Assembly (NCBI GenBank): GCA_002189035.1
Contig: CM007990.1
Coordinates: forward strand, 2,542,001-2,606,000
Direction: 5' to 3'
From: Utricularia gibba
Lineage: Eukaryota > Streptophyta > Magnoliopsida > Lamiales > Lentibulariaceae
DNA: 64,000 bases
Shown here piece by piece: positions 13,096 through 23,770 of the stretch. Every line of letters begins with the position of its first letter. The stretch's first letter is position 1. Under the pieces are notes generated by a model, which did no database searches, was not told the DNA's origin, and saw only the letters and a list, made by a program, of their open reading frames with translations. The position numbers were made by a program, and so were the translations under genes.

Positions 13096-15243
13096 TTGAC
13101 TCCCTCAACTACGATAGGTAGAAAATCTAGTGAATTGAACATCCCCGCCATTCGGACCAAATATTTGATTCACGATGAGTACATCGTTAGTCCTGCCAGG
13201 GATAGTCAGATACCGTGGGGGACAGGGGAACGACCCCTTCCCAGATTCAGCCATCCTATCCCTATAGCTTACTTGGAGAGCAGTCTCCGCTTTCCGCTCC
13301 ATCCCCTCATCATTCAATTCTTGAACATGTTCTCCGTTCCTCTTTTCTGTCTTTCCCCCAACTCAATATTCTGTTTCACCACCTTTCTCTTCTATTCCGC
13401 GGGTTTGGACCCGAATATGACTCTAGTGGATTTCTTCTAACTTTTCATAATTGTCGTCTGTAAGGCTAAGCGCCCCCTGCATGGTTTCTCTCATTTCCAA
13501 TTTCGCCGATTTGAAGACCACCCCGATTTCGTCCTTAGAGCTCCGGATACCCATCATAACTGGTGGTCATCCTTCATTTGGGTCGCTCCCCCATCTGGAG
13601 CCAGGTGGAACTTTCCGATTAAGCCCCCCGTGCCTTTCTAAGTGAAGCTTTTCGGGCGTTTCCGTCCCTCTAATGAATCTCGTAGGGAGGTATACCGGAG
13701 ACTAGGTGAATGCTCCACTAGATTCGAGTCTCGGGCCCTGATGCTTTCACAAGAATCCTTATCGGCATGCGGAATTCTTGGTCATGACCGGGATGGGCAG
13801 CGGCCCGACTTTCTTATTCCTCCGGGTTCCGATTTGGAGTATCGACTTCTTTTGCAATCTCCACATAATATCCCTTCTGGCTCGGCTATACTCCCTACCT
13901 CTGAATTGATATCCCCTCTTCCCTCTGATCCGGCCCCCAAATCCCCTACTCGGCCTTTAACCCAAAACAAGAGAAAAAGGGTTAAGGTTTCTGTGTAGGG
14001 ACCTCCTAAAAAGCGAAGAGGTAGCCAGGTTCTGCTTCCTTATCTTGTAATTTCTTTATCGCGTTTCATCGTTTTTTCGGCTTTGATATGCAGTTGAGAA
14101 GATGTCTCAACGGAACGCTTTGGAAGATTTGGTGATGGCACGCTTTTCTGCTGAGATGCACCGAATGCCGGAATCGGGTGCGACTCCTTCTGCACAGGTT
14201 TGTCTAACTTCTGGTGGCCCGTTGCTAAGAGTCTCTGATTCTAACCTTTCAACTTTTCTCCCAGGCCGATTCACCCTCAGCTCACTCGGATGCTGCCGGT
14301 CACCTTCCAGAGGATCAAGTGGTTGAGGTTTTCGGGACTCGGGAAGTGACTCCTCCCCTGTCGGGAAAAGGAAAAGAAAGGCTTCCTCCCTCGCCGATAT
14401 CCAGTGAAGGTCCCATTCCCGGCACTGGGCTTATTTCGGTCGATGCTTCCACATTGATCCCTCCAAGTAATGTGGGGGGGATTCCTATTCCTCCAATTCA
14501 AGTAAGGGAGGATCCTGCTCTTCTCCCCTCTTCAGTCCCCGCGGAGCTGCGAAGTGCTTTAGAGGAGGCTACCCCGAATCTTTCGGGAGTTCAGCCAGAG
14601 ATTGTACTTAAAGGGATTTGGCAGGTACTCTCTCTCTCTTTTGGAATCATATATATCCGGCTCCTTACTTACCGATTTTGTCCTAGGCTTTGACGTTCGG
14701 ATGAGAGATGGCCAAGGAAATGGGGTCCCATTCGAAGGAAGTTTCTCAGCTTCAGGCTCAACTGCCAAGATAAGGTCAATGGGGGAGGAAGGGAGCGCAT
14801 TGAGAAGTATGCTTGGGAAGCGTACCCACATAGAAGAGGAGTTGCAGAACATGGTTAGTGAAATGGGGAAGGCAATTGACGACGCCAACTCCGAGAAGGA
14901 AGGTTTCAAGGTGCAACTCGAGGAGGTTGAGGCAGAGTTGAAACAAACCAAGGATCGTGTTTTGGCCCTGGAGGCGGAGCTGCTCAACATGGAGGCATCT
15001 CGCGGAAGGCTTTTGGAAGACTTCGTGAACTCGGCCTGCTTTTTCGAGTTATCAGATATTTACGCTGGGGATTTAATCGGCCTTCTCTTGTACCGGTAGA
15101 GGCGTCAATTCAGCCGGGAGTTTGGGCTATCCTTTACCGATCCGCGTTTCGCAGGGATTGACCCGCTAAAGAAGGATGAAAATATGTTGGATGTCATTGC
15201 CGACATATATCAAGCTCCGGAGTTCGGGTTCGAAGCTGATTGA
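13096..15243 (+). pseudogene. Antisense ORF (aORF) of the Tat-type element, spliced, decayed
   Basis: Plus-strand coding sequence opposite to gag-pol, as known in Tat-lineage elements; it resembles the plant family called putative gypsy-type transposon domain. The N-terminal part shows LRFPLHPLIIQF near 13290 and, after 13460, a tract with HNWWSSFIWVAPPSG. A basic stretch (KRKRVK) near 13970 could be a nuclear signal. Likely introns with GT..AG ends lie at about 14032-14094, 14199-14263 and 14624-14688. The C-terminal part (14770-15090) is a heptad-rich coiled coil. In-frame stops occur at several points (for example 13639 and 13996) with a frame change near 14768. Its role is unknown in the family. 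Confidence 0.7.
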
Positions 15244-15245
15244 GA

Positions 15246-15897
15246 GCGGCTGATTGTGTTGATTCGGGCGAGGACAGGGTGAGAGAATGACGCCAAGCTG
15301 AGAGCAAGGATGGAACTACATACCGGTTCCTCTGCAAATCCTCCCGTTAATCCCCCATCCCCTCCTGCACTTTAATTTTTGACTTGATGTTTTTCCCCCT
15401 GCTGTTGGGCTTTTGGATATTTTTGGTCTCCCAGTTCGGGGTTGCCTTCTAATTTACTCTGTTTTTTGCGCATCACTTTTGCCTTTGGTGATATCATATT
15501 TCGGGGGAAGCCCCGAGTCATTTTGTTGTGTCTATCACGTGCTTAGGCTTGGAAGATTCGCCTATGCTTTTGTGATCCGGGGGTCTCCTCGCCAACCCTT
15601 TGGTTGGGCTTTTTGATTTTAGTTTGCCTTAGTATTTCCTCATGCGAGCTGAACCGCTACTAGGGAAGTAGGTCGTAACCCCTCATGGGTTGAGCGACTT
15701 CCCCAATCCGAAAGGGCCCTCTTTTGGCCATACCCCATTGTTTTGAACATGGATGGATTTGCTTTGGGTGCTCTTGCCGCCTCGAGATTTCGACAGTGAG
15801 GTCAATACTTTGGAGGAATTTGTAGGCGCGTGAATGTTTTGAGGAAGGGAATGTCGAATCTTGCGTAATCCTGTGATAGAGATTGATATTGGGCCGG
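15246..15897. other. Region between the convergent aORF and pol ends inside the Tat-type element
   Basis: About 650 bp separating the end of the plus-strand antisense ORF from the end of the minus-strand pol frame. It probably holds overlapping 3' ends. I see no domain in it. Confidence 0.55.
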
Positions 15898-16731
15898 TTA
15901 GGCGTAGAACTTCCTTAGGTGCGATGCGTTCCACGACCTCGGGAATTCCACGCCATCCAATTGTTCCAGGCGATATGCTCCTTTTCCGATCACCCTTGAA
16001 ATTCGATAAGGGCCTTCCCGTTGTCGGTCTAATTTCCCGACGTGTTTCTGTGGTTGGATGCTTCGGAGCACCAAATCTCCCTCAGAGAATTCTCTAGGAG
16101 ACACCAACTTGTTATATCGCTTCTCCGTTCTTCTTTGATGAGCCCCTAGTTGGCTATAGACATTTTGCCGTTTTTCTTCCAACAGCTCCAACTCCAACTT
16201 TCGCAGGTCGACATTCTCTTCTTCGTTGTAATGCTCTACCCAATAGCTTTTCAAGGTCAGTTCGATAGGGCATATGGCTTCCGAACCGTAAACCAATAAG
16301 AATGGGGATTCTTCCGTGGTGGTTCGAGGGGTGGTGCGATATGACCACAGCACTTCATCCAAGCGATCTATCCATGATCCTCCAAAATCTTCAAGCTTAG
16401 TCTTCATACCTAACCTGAGCGTTCGATTCGTTACCTCTGTGAGACCATTGCTCTGCGGGTGATACACCGAGGTGAAGTTGTGCTTGACCGTATATTTATC
16501 CAAGAATGCCTCCATTTTTCCTCCGGGCTTCGGGACGACGACTGGGTTAGCTACCCACTCGGAGTACTGGATCTCCTTCACATAACAAGCTTCCAAGAGC
16601 TCGCTTGTTTTTTCCTTGATAATTCGACACTTTTCCACTGAGAAATGCCGTTGCTTCTGCCGAACCGGTTTTGCCACCGGGTAGGTTTCAATGTGGTGCT
16701 CGGCAACGGATCGATCAATGCCTCTTCTCAA
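15898..16731 (-). pseudogene. Collapsed pol: start of reverse transcriptase joined to end of integrase
   Basis: A single open frame of 277 codons. The first part (about 16531-16731) is the segment just before and at the start of a gypsy reverse transcriptase (KPVRQKQRHFS, VVVPKPGGK). At about 16512-16518 it switches directly to the end of the integrase core (FTSVYHPQSNGLTEVTNRTL), then SYRTTPRTTTEESPF and the C-terminal part (GPYRISRVIGKGAYRL). The reverse transcriptase catalytic YXDD region, RNase H and the first two Asp of the integrase DDE triad are absent; only the Glu within QSNGLTE remains. The frame stays open across the junction. It follows gag closely, with no protease between. Confidence 0.85.
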
Positions 16732-16779
16732 ATTCCGTGTCCATCGTTGACGTGGGGTTCCGTACCGCGTTGTTTATCC

Positions 16780-18010
16780 CCCCGCTAGCATGATATTGCT
16801 CGATCATCCTCTTCATTACTCGACAGTCGGCAGTTTCATGCCCGGTGGTCTTGTGTATTTCGCAGTAGGCATCTGTTCTGGTTGGTTCCACCTGATACAC
16901 TTCACGGCGCTTATTCGGTTTGAGCCCCCGGTTAGGTTGGGTCTCTTGCTACGGGATTGGGCGGATCTCCACGCGGCTTTTCATCTCGGCTCTAAGGTCG
17001 TCATCAACTCGGATATACTTCATGATTTTCCTTAGCAATTCTCCGAGATCCTTTGGTGGGGACTTCGATAGACTCTGTCCTAATTTCAACGTTCCTAAGG
17101 CCGCTTCATTATTTCCACCCTTTCCTTCAAATCTAACTGGACGTCCTGCGCCAAGCAGTTGAATCGGTCGATGAATTTCCTCAAGCTTTCTCTTCTGTGA
17201 TCATACCGAATGGAGTACAACGCTGCCTTTGATGATGGGGCTTCAATGTTGACAGCATATCGGGTAGTGAAGAGTAGCACCAACTCCCGATAGGACCCCA
17301 CGCTATATGGTTCTAACTGTTTGAACCAGATCTTGGCTCCCTTATGGAGCGAGCAGGCAAACAACTTACACTTCATGGCTTCAGAGTGCCGGACCGTGGC
17401 CATCCTCATGTCGAAGTCGGTAACGTGAGATATAGGGTCTCCCTTCCCATCGTAGGTGGGCAGTCCATCGGGGACTCTGAATCCCCTTTCGAGCTCCTCT
17501 CGGATCAACTCATCGGAGAAAGGATCAAAACAAAGTGCAGGGGTCCTCGCAGTTCCTTCAACACTATTCTTCAAGGCTAAGATCAATGTCGGCAAGGACG
17601 TCTCCTCTTCCGGTGTGGACGTTCTGGTCGAAGGCGTCCCTGAAGCCCCTACTCTCTTTCTTTCCCGGTGGCGTTCGAGCGGCGATGAGCTTTTGTCTTT
17701 CCCGGATCTGATCCAATTCTCTTTTCAGCTCTTCTTCCCTTTCTTCCAAGATTTTTCCAGCAATGTTTTCCCTATCAGTTCCTGGCTCATATATGACTTT
17801 GTTACGCCTCTTTCTTCGCAGCATCTCCTCCTCGGTTTCGGATTCAGTCTCCGTGTCCGGTGGGTAATCCGGAATAAGAGGTTGTTTCTCCATTCGTGGT
17901 GTAGTTTCGGGTGTTCCCTCCTGAGCGTTGGAGTTGAGGCCTGAAGGTGCCCGGAGGTCGACGAGGATTTCCGTTAGCAGGGCTTTCAGTTGCTCCCTGT
18001 TGGTGATCAT
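16780..18010 (-). pseudogene. gag of the Tat-type element, frameshifted
   Basis: Starts at ATG 18010 with a charged N-terminal region (ESETEEEMLRRKRR), shifts frame near 17570-17600, and continues as the retrotransposon gag core (FRVPDGLPTYDGKGDP, RHSEAMKCKLFACSL, KAALYSIRYDHRRESLRKFI). Another frame change near 17095 leads to a block with LGQSLSKSPPKDLGELL, and the end carries a zinc-binding motif, YCEIHKTTGHETADC, near 16850. The order fits plant Tat/Ogre-type gag. The disruptions show that it no longer makes intact Gag. Confidence 0.8.
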
Positions 18011-18135
18011 AAGGCCGAGGTCTCGCGCGTCGGCGCTTCCGTCCTGAGTCAGGTCGGTGGCTGTGCTATTTTCCGCTATGATCCGTGATTAACGGGTGGT
18101 TCCTGTGGGTTTCTCGAGTGGGGCTGTGGAACGTA

Positions 18136-18153
18136 GCCCCACGGTGGGCGCCA
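18136..18153 (-). other. Primer-binding site of the Tat-type element
   Basis: Minus strand TGGCGCCCACCGTGGGGC lies five bases inside the 5' LTR. The TGGCGCC core is typical of tRNA-primed plant gypsy elements. It fixes the minus strand as the element's sense strand. Confidence 0.8.
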
Positions 18154-18158
18154 AAAAT

Positions 18159-18685
18159 GTTATGGGTGAAATCGGTATCGGATGGGAGGTCGATTTAAGA
18201 TGATTAGTGCGATCGGGAATGCCACACTTAGTCACCTTCTTCACGGTTGGTACGACTGAAATAAGAATGAGCAAGGATTTTTTACGTGGAAACCGCCGGA
18301 AAGCAGAAAAACCACAGAGCTGCCGGAGCTCGCTGGAAAAGAGCTTCACTAGATGGAGGTCGCGAAGAGGAGAATACAAATTGAAAAAATCTTTTGAGTC
18401 CAACCCCCTCTCTGTTGTGGTTTCTTCTACTTATAGGAGATTTCGACCTGATTGAGTCCTGGTGTCTGCAAATGTCGGCTGTCTTGTCCCCCTGCTATGC
18501 GATCTCGCTTTTCAGATATCGATCATCTGTCATGCCGTAATTCGGCCACTTTTCAGACTGTGCCATGCAGCCATATCTGTCAGATTTCTGACAGATATCA
18601 GTCTGTCGGCCGGCATTATCCCCTCATGATCTCTTTTGGCAGCTTTTGAGAGATCGTCTGATTATACCCGATTTGTACCCCATCA
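18159..18685 (-). repeat. 5' LTR of the Tat-type element
   Basis: 527 bp, colinear with 12107-12634 and differing by about 7 percent by eye. It is followed by the pentamer aaaat. Confidence 0.93.
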
Positions 18686-18844
18686 AAAATAATGAATATT
18701 ATGAATAACAATAAATTTAGTTCAAAAGTAAAAATTTGTTCAGAACACTACAATCTATTTTTTATTTTGTTAAGTTTACTTTTACTTTTGAAAAATATAT
18801 CTACAAAAGTAAAAGTAAGTTATAAAAGTTTTATAGAACATTGT

Positions 18845-19160
18845 TTTACTAGCAGATGGTCTTTATTTTTGGATTCATTGTATATAAATACTCGTACATT
18901 TTTTCAATTTTGTACTCTATTGATAAATGAATATGGGTTAAAGAAGAGGAAACATATTGCAATAGAAAGAGAAATTACAATTTCTCTTAAAACTGTAGGT
19001 TACAAAGAAAACAATCGAGCGTTCCAAGAGTTTTTTCAATGTGGTGCTGATACAATTCACAAAACTTTCCAATATAATAGTCATAGTTTTCATGTATTTC
19101 AGTTGACTACTAAATATATATTATTGTGCTATTATGAATTAATGCTTACAGTATAAGTAG
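18845..19160 (+). pseudogene. PIF/Harbinger transposase, N-terminal fragment
   Basis: The frame reads LDSLYINTRTFFQFCTLLIN, EYGLKKRKHIAIEREITISL, KTVGYKENNRAFQEFF and ADTIHKTFQ. This is the helix-turn-helix region that precedes the DDE domain in plant ALP1/PIF-like transposases. The following DDE domain is absent and the frame runs into AT-rich sequence, so it is a relic. It lies on the same strand as the SANT-like fragment at 10740-11370, and the two probably belong to one element split by later insertions. Confidence 0.7.
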
Positions 19161-20596
19161 AATTAAGTAATTTTATAAAACTAATGACTATAATATAAAT
19201 ATAATACAAGAATAATTAAATAATTTGATATTAAAAGTAGTACTTATATTACAATATACAAAATATGATTAAAAAATAAATTTTACTTTTTTAAAAAAAT
19301 GACTTTTCATTCTATTTTTTAACTACTTTTTATTTTATAAGAAGTAGAATTTATTACAAGAATTCATATTGAACAAGTCCTAAATTTTCAACTTGAAAAA
19401 TGTGTTTCCAATATCAACATATTTCAATATTAAAAAATAACTTCTACATATTTTTAAAAATAACTTTTCATTCTGCTTCTTTTTAACTACTTCCATAAAT
19501 TATAAGATTGACAAACCGTCCAAACTGAGCTATCACATATTTCAACTCACATGATCAATTAAGTCACACAAAACTAATAATCATTAAAAAACAGGCATAT
19601 CAGATATTCATAAAAACTTGCTAATAATTTTTTTTCCTTTATTAATTAAAAAATTATGTAATTCAAATATTCAAAATAAATGCTATGCAAAATGTACAAC
19701 TTGTTTGATCTAAATGTATTTATACACCCCCAGGAAAAGTTCAGAAAAAATATAAATCATGCAACAAGGCCAATAAAAATCCTCAACTTTCAACCATGGC
19801 TCACAAAATACACCAACATAATGAATTTTTAAAGAGATTAATGTCATTTCCCTACGATACAAGATGTGATTGAAAAACATAAGTTTTCTGCTTTACTTAA
19901 CCTATCAAACAATGAGCACAACCATCCAATTAAAATATGCCATCATTAATTTCATCTAAAGATTGAAGTCAGAACAAAGGAGGTGGATTTACCTTAATCT
20001 TCTACTGCTGTTTCTTGATTTACGTTCATCTATAATTATTATTATGAATTTCTTTATTTTATATTAGATGTTTTAATTTCTTGTCTATTATTATGAATCA
20101 CAACGTTGATCAAGCATGTGAAGGGGAAGACTATCTTACATAAAATAAAATTACCATCTTTGGAAAATAAATACTTGATATTGGGAACGTAAAAATTACA
20201 AAAAAAAAAAAAAAAAGAGTGAGATGACTTCATCTACACTTTCGTTTTTGCCTACCCAACCGGAGATGTTAGAGGTGAGTAAGGCTCTCTGTCCGATGGA
20301 TGTCTCGGCAGGCGGCGGGCAGGGCCCTGCGTCGCAATGGAATACGCGATCTCAAAAGCCATGCGATCGCCATTTTCAGATTTGCGGAATGTCGTAATGT
20401 GTTGTTAGGTTTTATTTCTAACGCTTTCTAATATTACTCCGGCGCGGCGGAAATAATATTATGTTAGTTTTGTTGGTGCCTATGTGAAATTTCCATTTCC
20501 TTGTCCCTACATTTCACATCCGTTCAATCTCCTAATCCAGAACCCAAGCACCACCAAGGATCTTTTCTCCGCCGTTGGCTACAAGCAAGCAGCACC
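19161..20596. other. AT-rich flank and promoter/leader of the bL18c gene
   Basis: 19161-20220 is AT-rich without coding signal, including a poly-A run near 20199-20216. 20260-20596 is GC-richer and lies directly upstream of the plastid ribosomal protein ATG; it likely holds the promoter and 5' UTR. A palindromic patch (aatattactccggcg... ending aataatatt) lies at 20431-20462. Confidence 0.45.
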
Positions 20597-21564
20597 ATGT
20601 CCTGCACTCACCTTTCATTCTCTTTTCTTCAGAGTTCTTGGAACACTACGCAACAGAATCGGTGGAGGATTGGGTCCGGCCCGGGTTCCCCATCTGGGTT
20701 TTCCCGACTCACCGTTGAGGCGCACTCGAGGACCAGAAGGGAGGACAGAAATGCTCGGCATTCTCGTGTTCGTAAGAAGGCAAGTGTCCTCTTTTTCCCT
20801 TCATCTATTCCCCCATGGTAAGTATTAACCTGTCAAGTTCCTGTGCACACCAAGTATTCGAGGGGTGGAATTGATTAAAACAGGACCTGGTTTTGTTAGC
20901 TTGCCGAATTAATACTTGATTATCGAGTTCACATCGGTTGAAATACGGGCGAGCTGAAAGAGTTGATCAACAATGTCAGTGGATGTGGATGCTTTCTTGC
21001 GTTTGCATTTTTTTAAAGATAAAAAATGTGGATCGTTGAAGAGGAGTAATCTGGTGTGAAGCCACACCCTGTAGAATTGTGTATCTGATCACTGATGTGG
21101 CAGTGAGCTGCTCCTGACTGATTTGCTTGCTTTCTCCTTCGTTCATGGTATCAATGCACTCTCATCATTCTTTTTGTTTAGGTTGAAGGAACAACGGAAA
21201 GACCAAGATTAAGTGTTTTCCGCTCCAACAAGCACCTCTACGCTCAAGTGATTGATGATTCAAAGATGCACACTCTTGCTTCAGCCTCCACAGTGCAGAA
21301 GCCAATCTCCGAGGAGTTCGATTACAGCTCCGGACCAACGATTGTAAGCCAATGCGTTTCACGTGTAATGAAAGCAGCGGTAATGAATGATTTCAAGCTT
21401 TGTTAATGTGGCAGGAAGTTGCCAAGAGAGTTGGTGAAGTTATTGCAAAGTCATGCCTAGAAAAAGGAATCACAAAAGTGGCTTTCGACCGTGGTGGCTT
21501 CCCGTACCATGGACGGATCGAGGCCCTAGCAGATGCTGCCCGGGAGAATGGTCTGCAGTTCTGA
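20597..21564 (+). CDS. RPL18: Plastid 50S ribosomal protein L18 (bL18c)
   Basis: Nuclear gene for the chloroplast large-subunit protein bL18, which binds 5S rRNA. Exons 20597-20779, 21182-21343 and 21415-21564 join in frame to 164 codons plus stop, close to the Arabidopsis length. ATG 20597 opens a Ser-rich transit peptide ([14 protein letters not shown]) followed by the basic start of the mature protein ([15 protein letters not shown]). Conserved bL18 blocks are [39 protein letters not shown] and [18 protein letters not shown], ending NGLQF as expected. Intron 1 uses a GC donor (AAG|GCAAGT); the nearby GT choice at 20772 breaks the frame. Intron 2 is GT-AG. Confidence 0.95.
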
Positions 21565-21719
21565 TGTCAAATCATTGAAATAACTCTTCATCTATCTTTA
21601 AATCTGTAGAAGCTCTGCCGCATGACTATTTCTTTGGAACTCGGTAAACCTACTTCCATGCTTTCATTTGCTGGAACTCTTGTGTTTTGTTACCTTACCA
21701 ACCCCAAAGAAAGCGGAAC

Positions 21720-22520
21720 ATGTGAAGGCAAGAAATACAGGCGACAGGGCACGCATTATGACAGGCCTCAACAACACTATTATTCTGGGAGTTTTTAGTA
21801 TTGAAAGAGAAAACAAAGAAAGAAAGAGGTATGATCCGAAACCGAAGTCAAAGAATCCATTACTCTTTTGGTCATTAACAAAACCTTTGAGAAGAAAAAG
21901 GGAGAGTGTGTTATCTATGAAGAACCAAGTCATCATGCAGCGTAGTCCAAGCACATAAAACTAAGGTCACCATGGCTCAAGGTGAGGGCGAGGAATACAT
22001 TTTGATTAGTTTGAATAATAATTGGATCTTAGATTTTGGAGCCACTCATTATGTGGGTGCAAAGAAAATATTATTTTTTTGAAATACACAACAATAGATG
22101 TAATTTTGAGATGAATCTAACATACCTTGCTTGGCAAATGATATATCATCCTTAACTTTACATCTAAAAAGACTGTCTCCTAAAAGACCTATGTATGCAC
22201 CTACGATAAAGACCAATATTATTTAAGTAATCAAAACGGATTGAGCTGATTTTAGAGTTTCCTTGGGTGGTTGAGGTATTATTATTACAAAGAATGATGT
22301 TTTTATGGGAAAGGGCTATGTAAGACCCAAGGGTTTGTATGTAAGGAAGTTGATTGTTTGTTGTGTTTTCTTATATCTCTACATCTAAAATCAATAATGC
22401 TGTTTCTACTTTTATTTACACTTCGTCAATTCAATACACAGTATACTAGATTAGGACACATCAAGCATGGCTCCATGAAAAGTATACAGGAATTCAACTT
22501 AATTCCAAGATTTTTATGAT
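21720..22520 (+). pseudogene. Ty1/copia gag-protease-GAG_pre-integrase fragment
   Basis: Decayed copia sequence just downstream of bL18c. Near 21907-21954 a zinc-knuckle relic reads CVIYEEPSHHAA then a stop and SKH, with one cysteine lost. Near 22025 the protease site reads WILDFGATHYV, so the catalytic D-S-G is now D-F-G. Near 22310-22490 are GKGYVRPKGLYVRKLIV and RLGHIKHGSMKSIQEF, the pre-integrase domain. Many stops and frame changes; no LTR is recognisable nearby. Confidence 0.7.
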
Positions 22521-22529
22521 TTAGAAATA

Positions 22530-23154
22530 AAATATGAAATGTAAATGGCAAAGAAAACACTTGATCATGTGAGTAGAGAATTTAAAATATATATATATAA
22601 AGTGTTTGATAAAATTATGCTAGTTAAAGTTGAGAAGATGATGAACTATTTTATGTAACTCTAAAATATGATTTTTATATATTTTTAGTATCATTCTTAT
22701 CTCCTTAAGGTGTACTTTTTCCTTTTTTCTAATGTTTTTCATCTTTTAACCTAATTTAATTTTTTTAGAGAGAAATTATGTTTTGTAGACTTTTAGATTA
22801 TTTTTTTTTTGTCTGATTTGGGAAGGAATCGAATCCTAATAAAAAATGAGGCCGAAGGTTTGCAGCGTTGGGGGGGAAGCTTAGTCACATGAAATGTGAT
22901 GGATTGGCCCAACAAAAAGAAATATTAATATCCAAGAGGGAAGACTTACATCTAATCCAATTAAAAGATAAGAAAAAAAATGAAGATCTTATCTATATCA
23001 CAAGATCTCTAGATGGGGATTTGAGGTCCAATAATAAAAGACCCTCAATGTTAGCATTTCGCACGTCTTTGGCACCCTACCTATTCTACTATATTTTTTA
23101 CGTTTTTATGCTTTTGAGTTTTACCATGTGTGAGTAATCACCCTTTTGCCAAGA
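22530..23154. other. AT-rich intergenic stretch, no gene seen
   Basis: Low-complexity AT-rich sequence. A 90-codon open frame at 22868 has no recognisable family and no conserved feature that I can defend. Confidence 0.4.
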
Positions 23155-23770
23155 ATTTTCAGTCAAGCTATGCTTGTGCAAGTATTCCGCATATGACATT
23201 GTTTTAGTATGTTTTCTTAAACATTTAAGTTGATTTCTTATTCTTATTTTTGTATAGTTTCTCTTTTCAAGTCCATTTTATAGTCATAAATGTCAAAAGG
23301 GTAAATAGTGAAAATCTCAAATTAGATCGAAGGATCCAATAGTGATGTTGTCAATTAGAAATACTCGTTGAGGCATATTTCAACCTAATATATCGACGAG
23401 GTATGAGGATTAAGTGTTATGATTGGTTTTAGAGAAATATGGGTTATTACTAAAGGAAAAATAACTTTTGGTGAGTGGTCTATTATATCCTATGAGTTGA
23501 GAAGCAGTGCTATATAAGTAACATGAATGGATTTTTTTCAAAACTTGTACAAGAAAGAGTCAATCTCAAGGTTTACATGAACAAGCAAACTTGTAGAATA
23601 GTGATGGAGTTTAGATCTAAGGCCATTGTTATTTTAAATCAAATCACCATCTTTTGGCTGAGTTTTGTTAACTTGCGCTTTATCTCAGTTGATTGTTATT
23701 TTAAAGTCAACTTTCAATCTTATTCTCTTTCCTTTAGTTTATGTTATTTTTTTGTTTTCTAAAAAAATCC
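23155..23770 (+). repeat. Dispersed repeat, copy A
   Basis: Related along most of its length to 46745-47400 on the same strand. Shared words include catatgacattgttttagta, gtgaaaatctcaaattagat, aatatgggttatta and tatcctatgagttga, with corresponding words in the other copy slightly changed. Neither copy has a clear coding frame. It may be an LTR or untranslated piece of an old retroelement; the boundaries are approximate. Confidence 0.7.

Larger units (their letters stand above)
12107..18685 (-). mobile_element. Ty3/gypsy LTR retrotransposon, Tat lineage, internally deleted
   Basis: Complete element of about 6.6 kb transcribed on the minus strand. It has two LTRs starting TG and ending CA, a primer-binding site beside the 5' LTR, a purine tract beside the 3' LTR, gag, a collapsed pol and an antisense ORF on the plus strand. 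Flanking pentamers taaat (12102-12106) and aaaat (18686-18690) look like a target-site duplication with one change. By eye the LTRs differ at roughly 37 of 527 positions, mostly transitions, so insertion was not recent. Protease and most of reverse transcriptase, RNase H and integrase are missing, so it cannot move by itself. Confidence 0.92.
11792..18840. mobile_element. Short inverted-repeat element split by the gypsy insertion
   Basis: The left end 11792-11809 (tgttctgcaaaactttta) and the inverse of 18823-18840 agree at 16 of 18 positions. The sequence inside both ends is rich in AAAAGTAAAAG-type words. With the gypsy element (12107-18685) removed, the body is only about 470 bp, which is MITE-sized. 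It appears to sit inside a Harbinger relic. No convincing target-site duplication is visible, so the superfamily is open. Confidence 0.5.
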
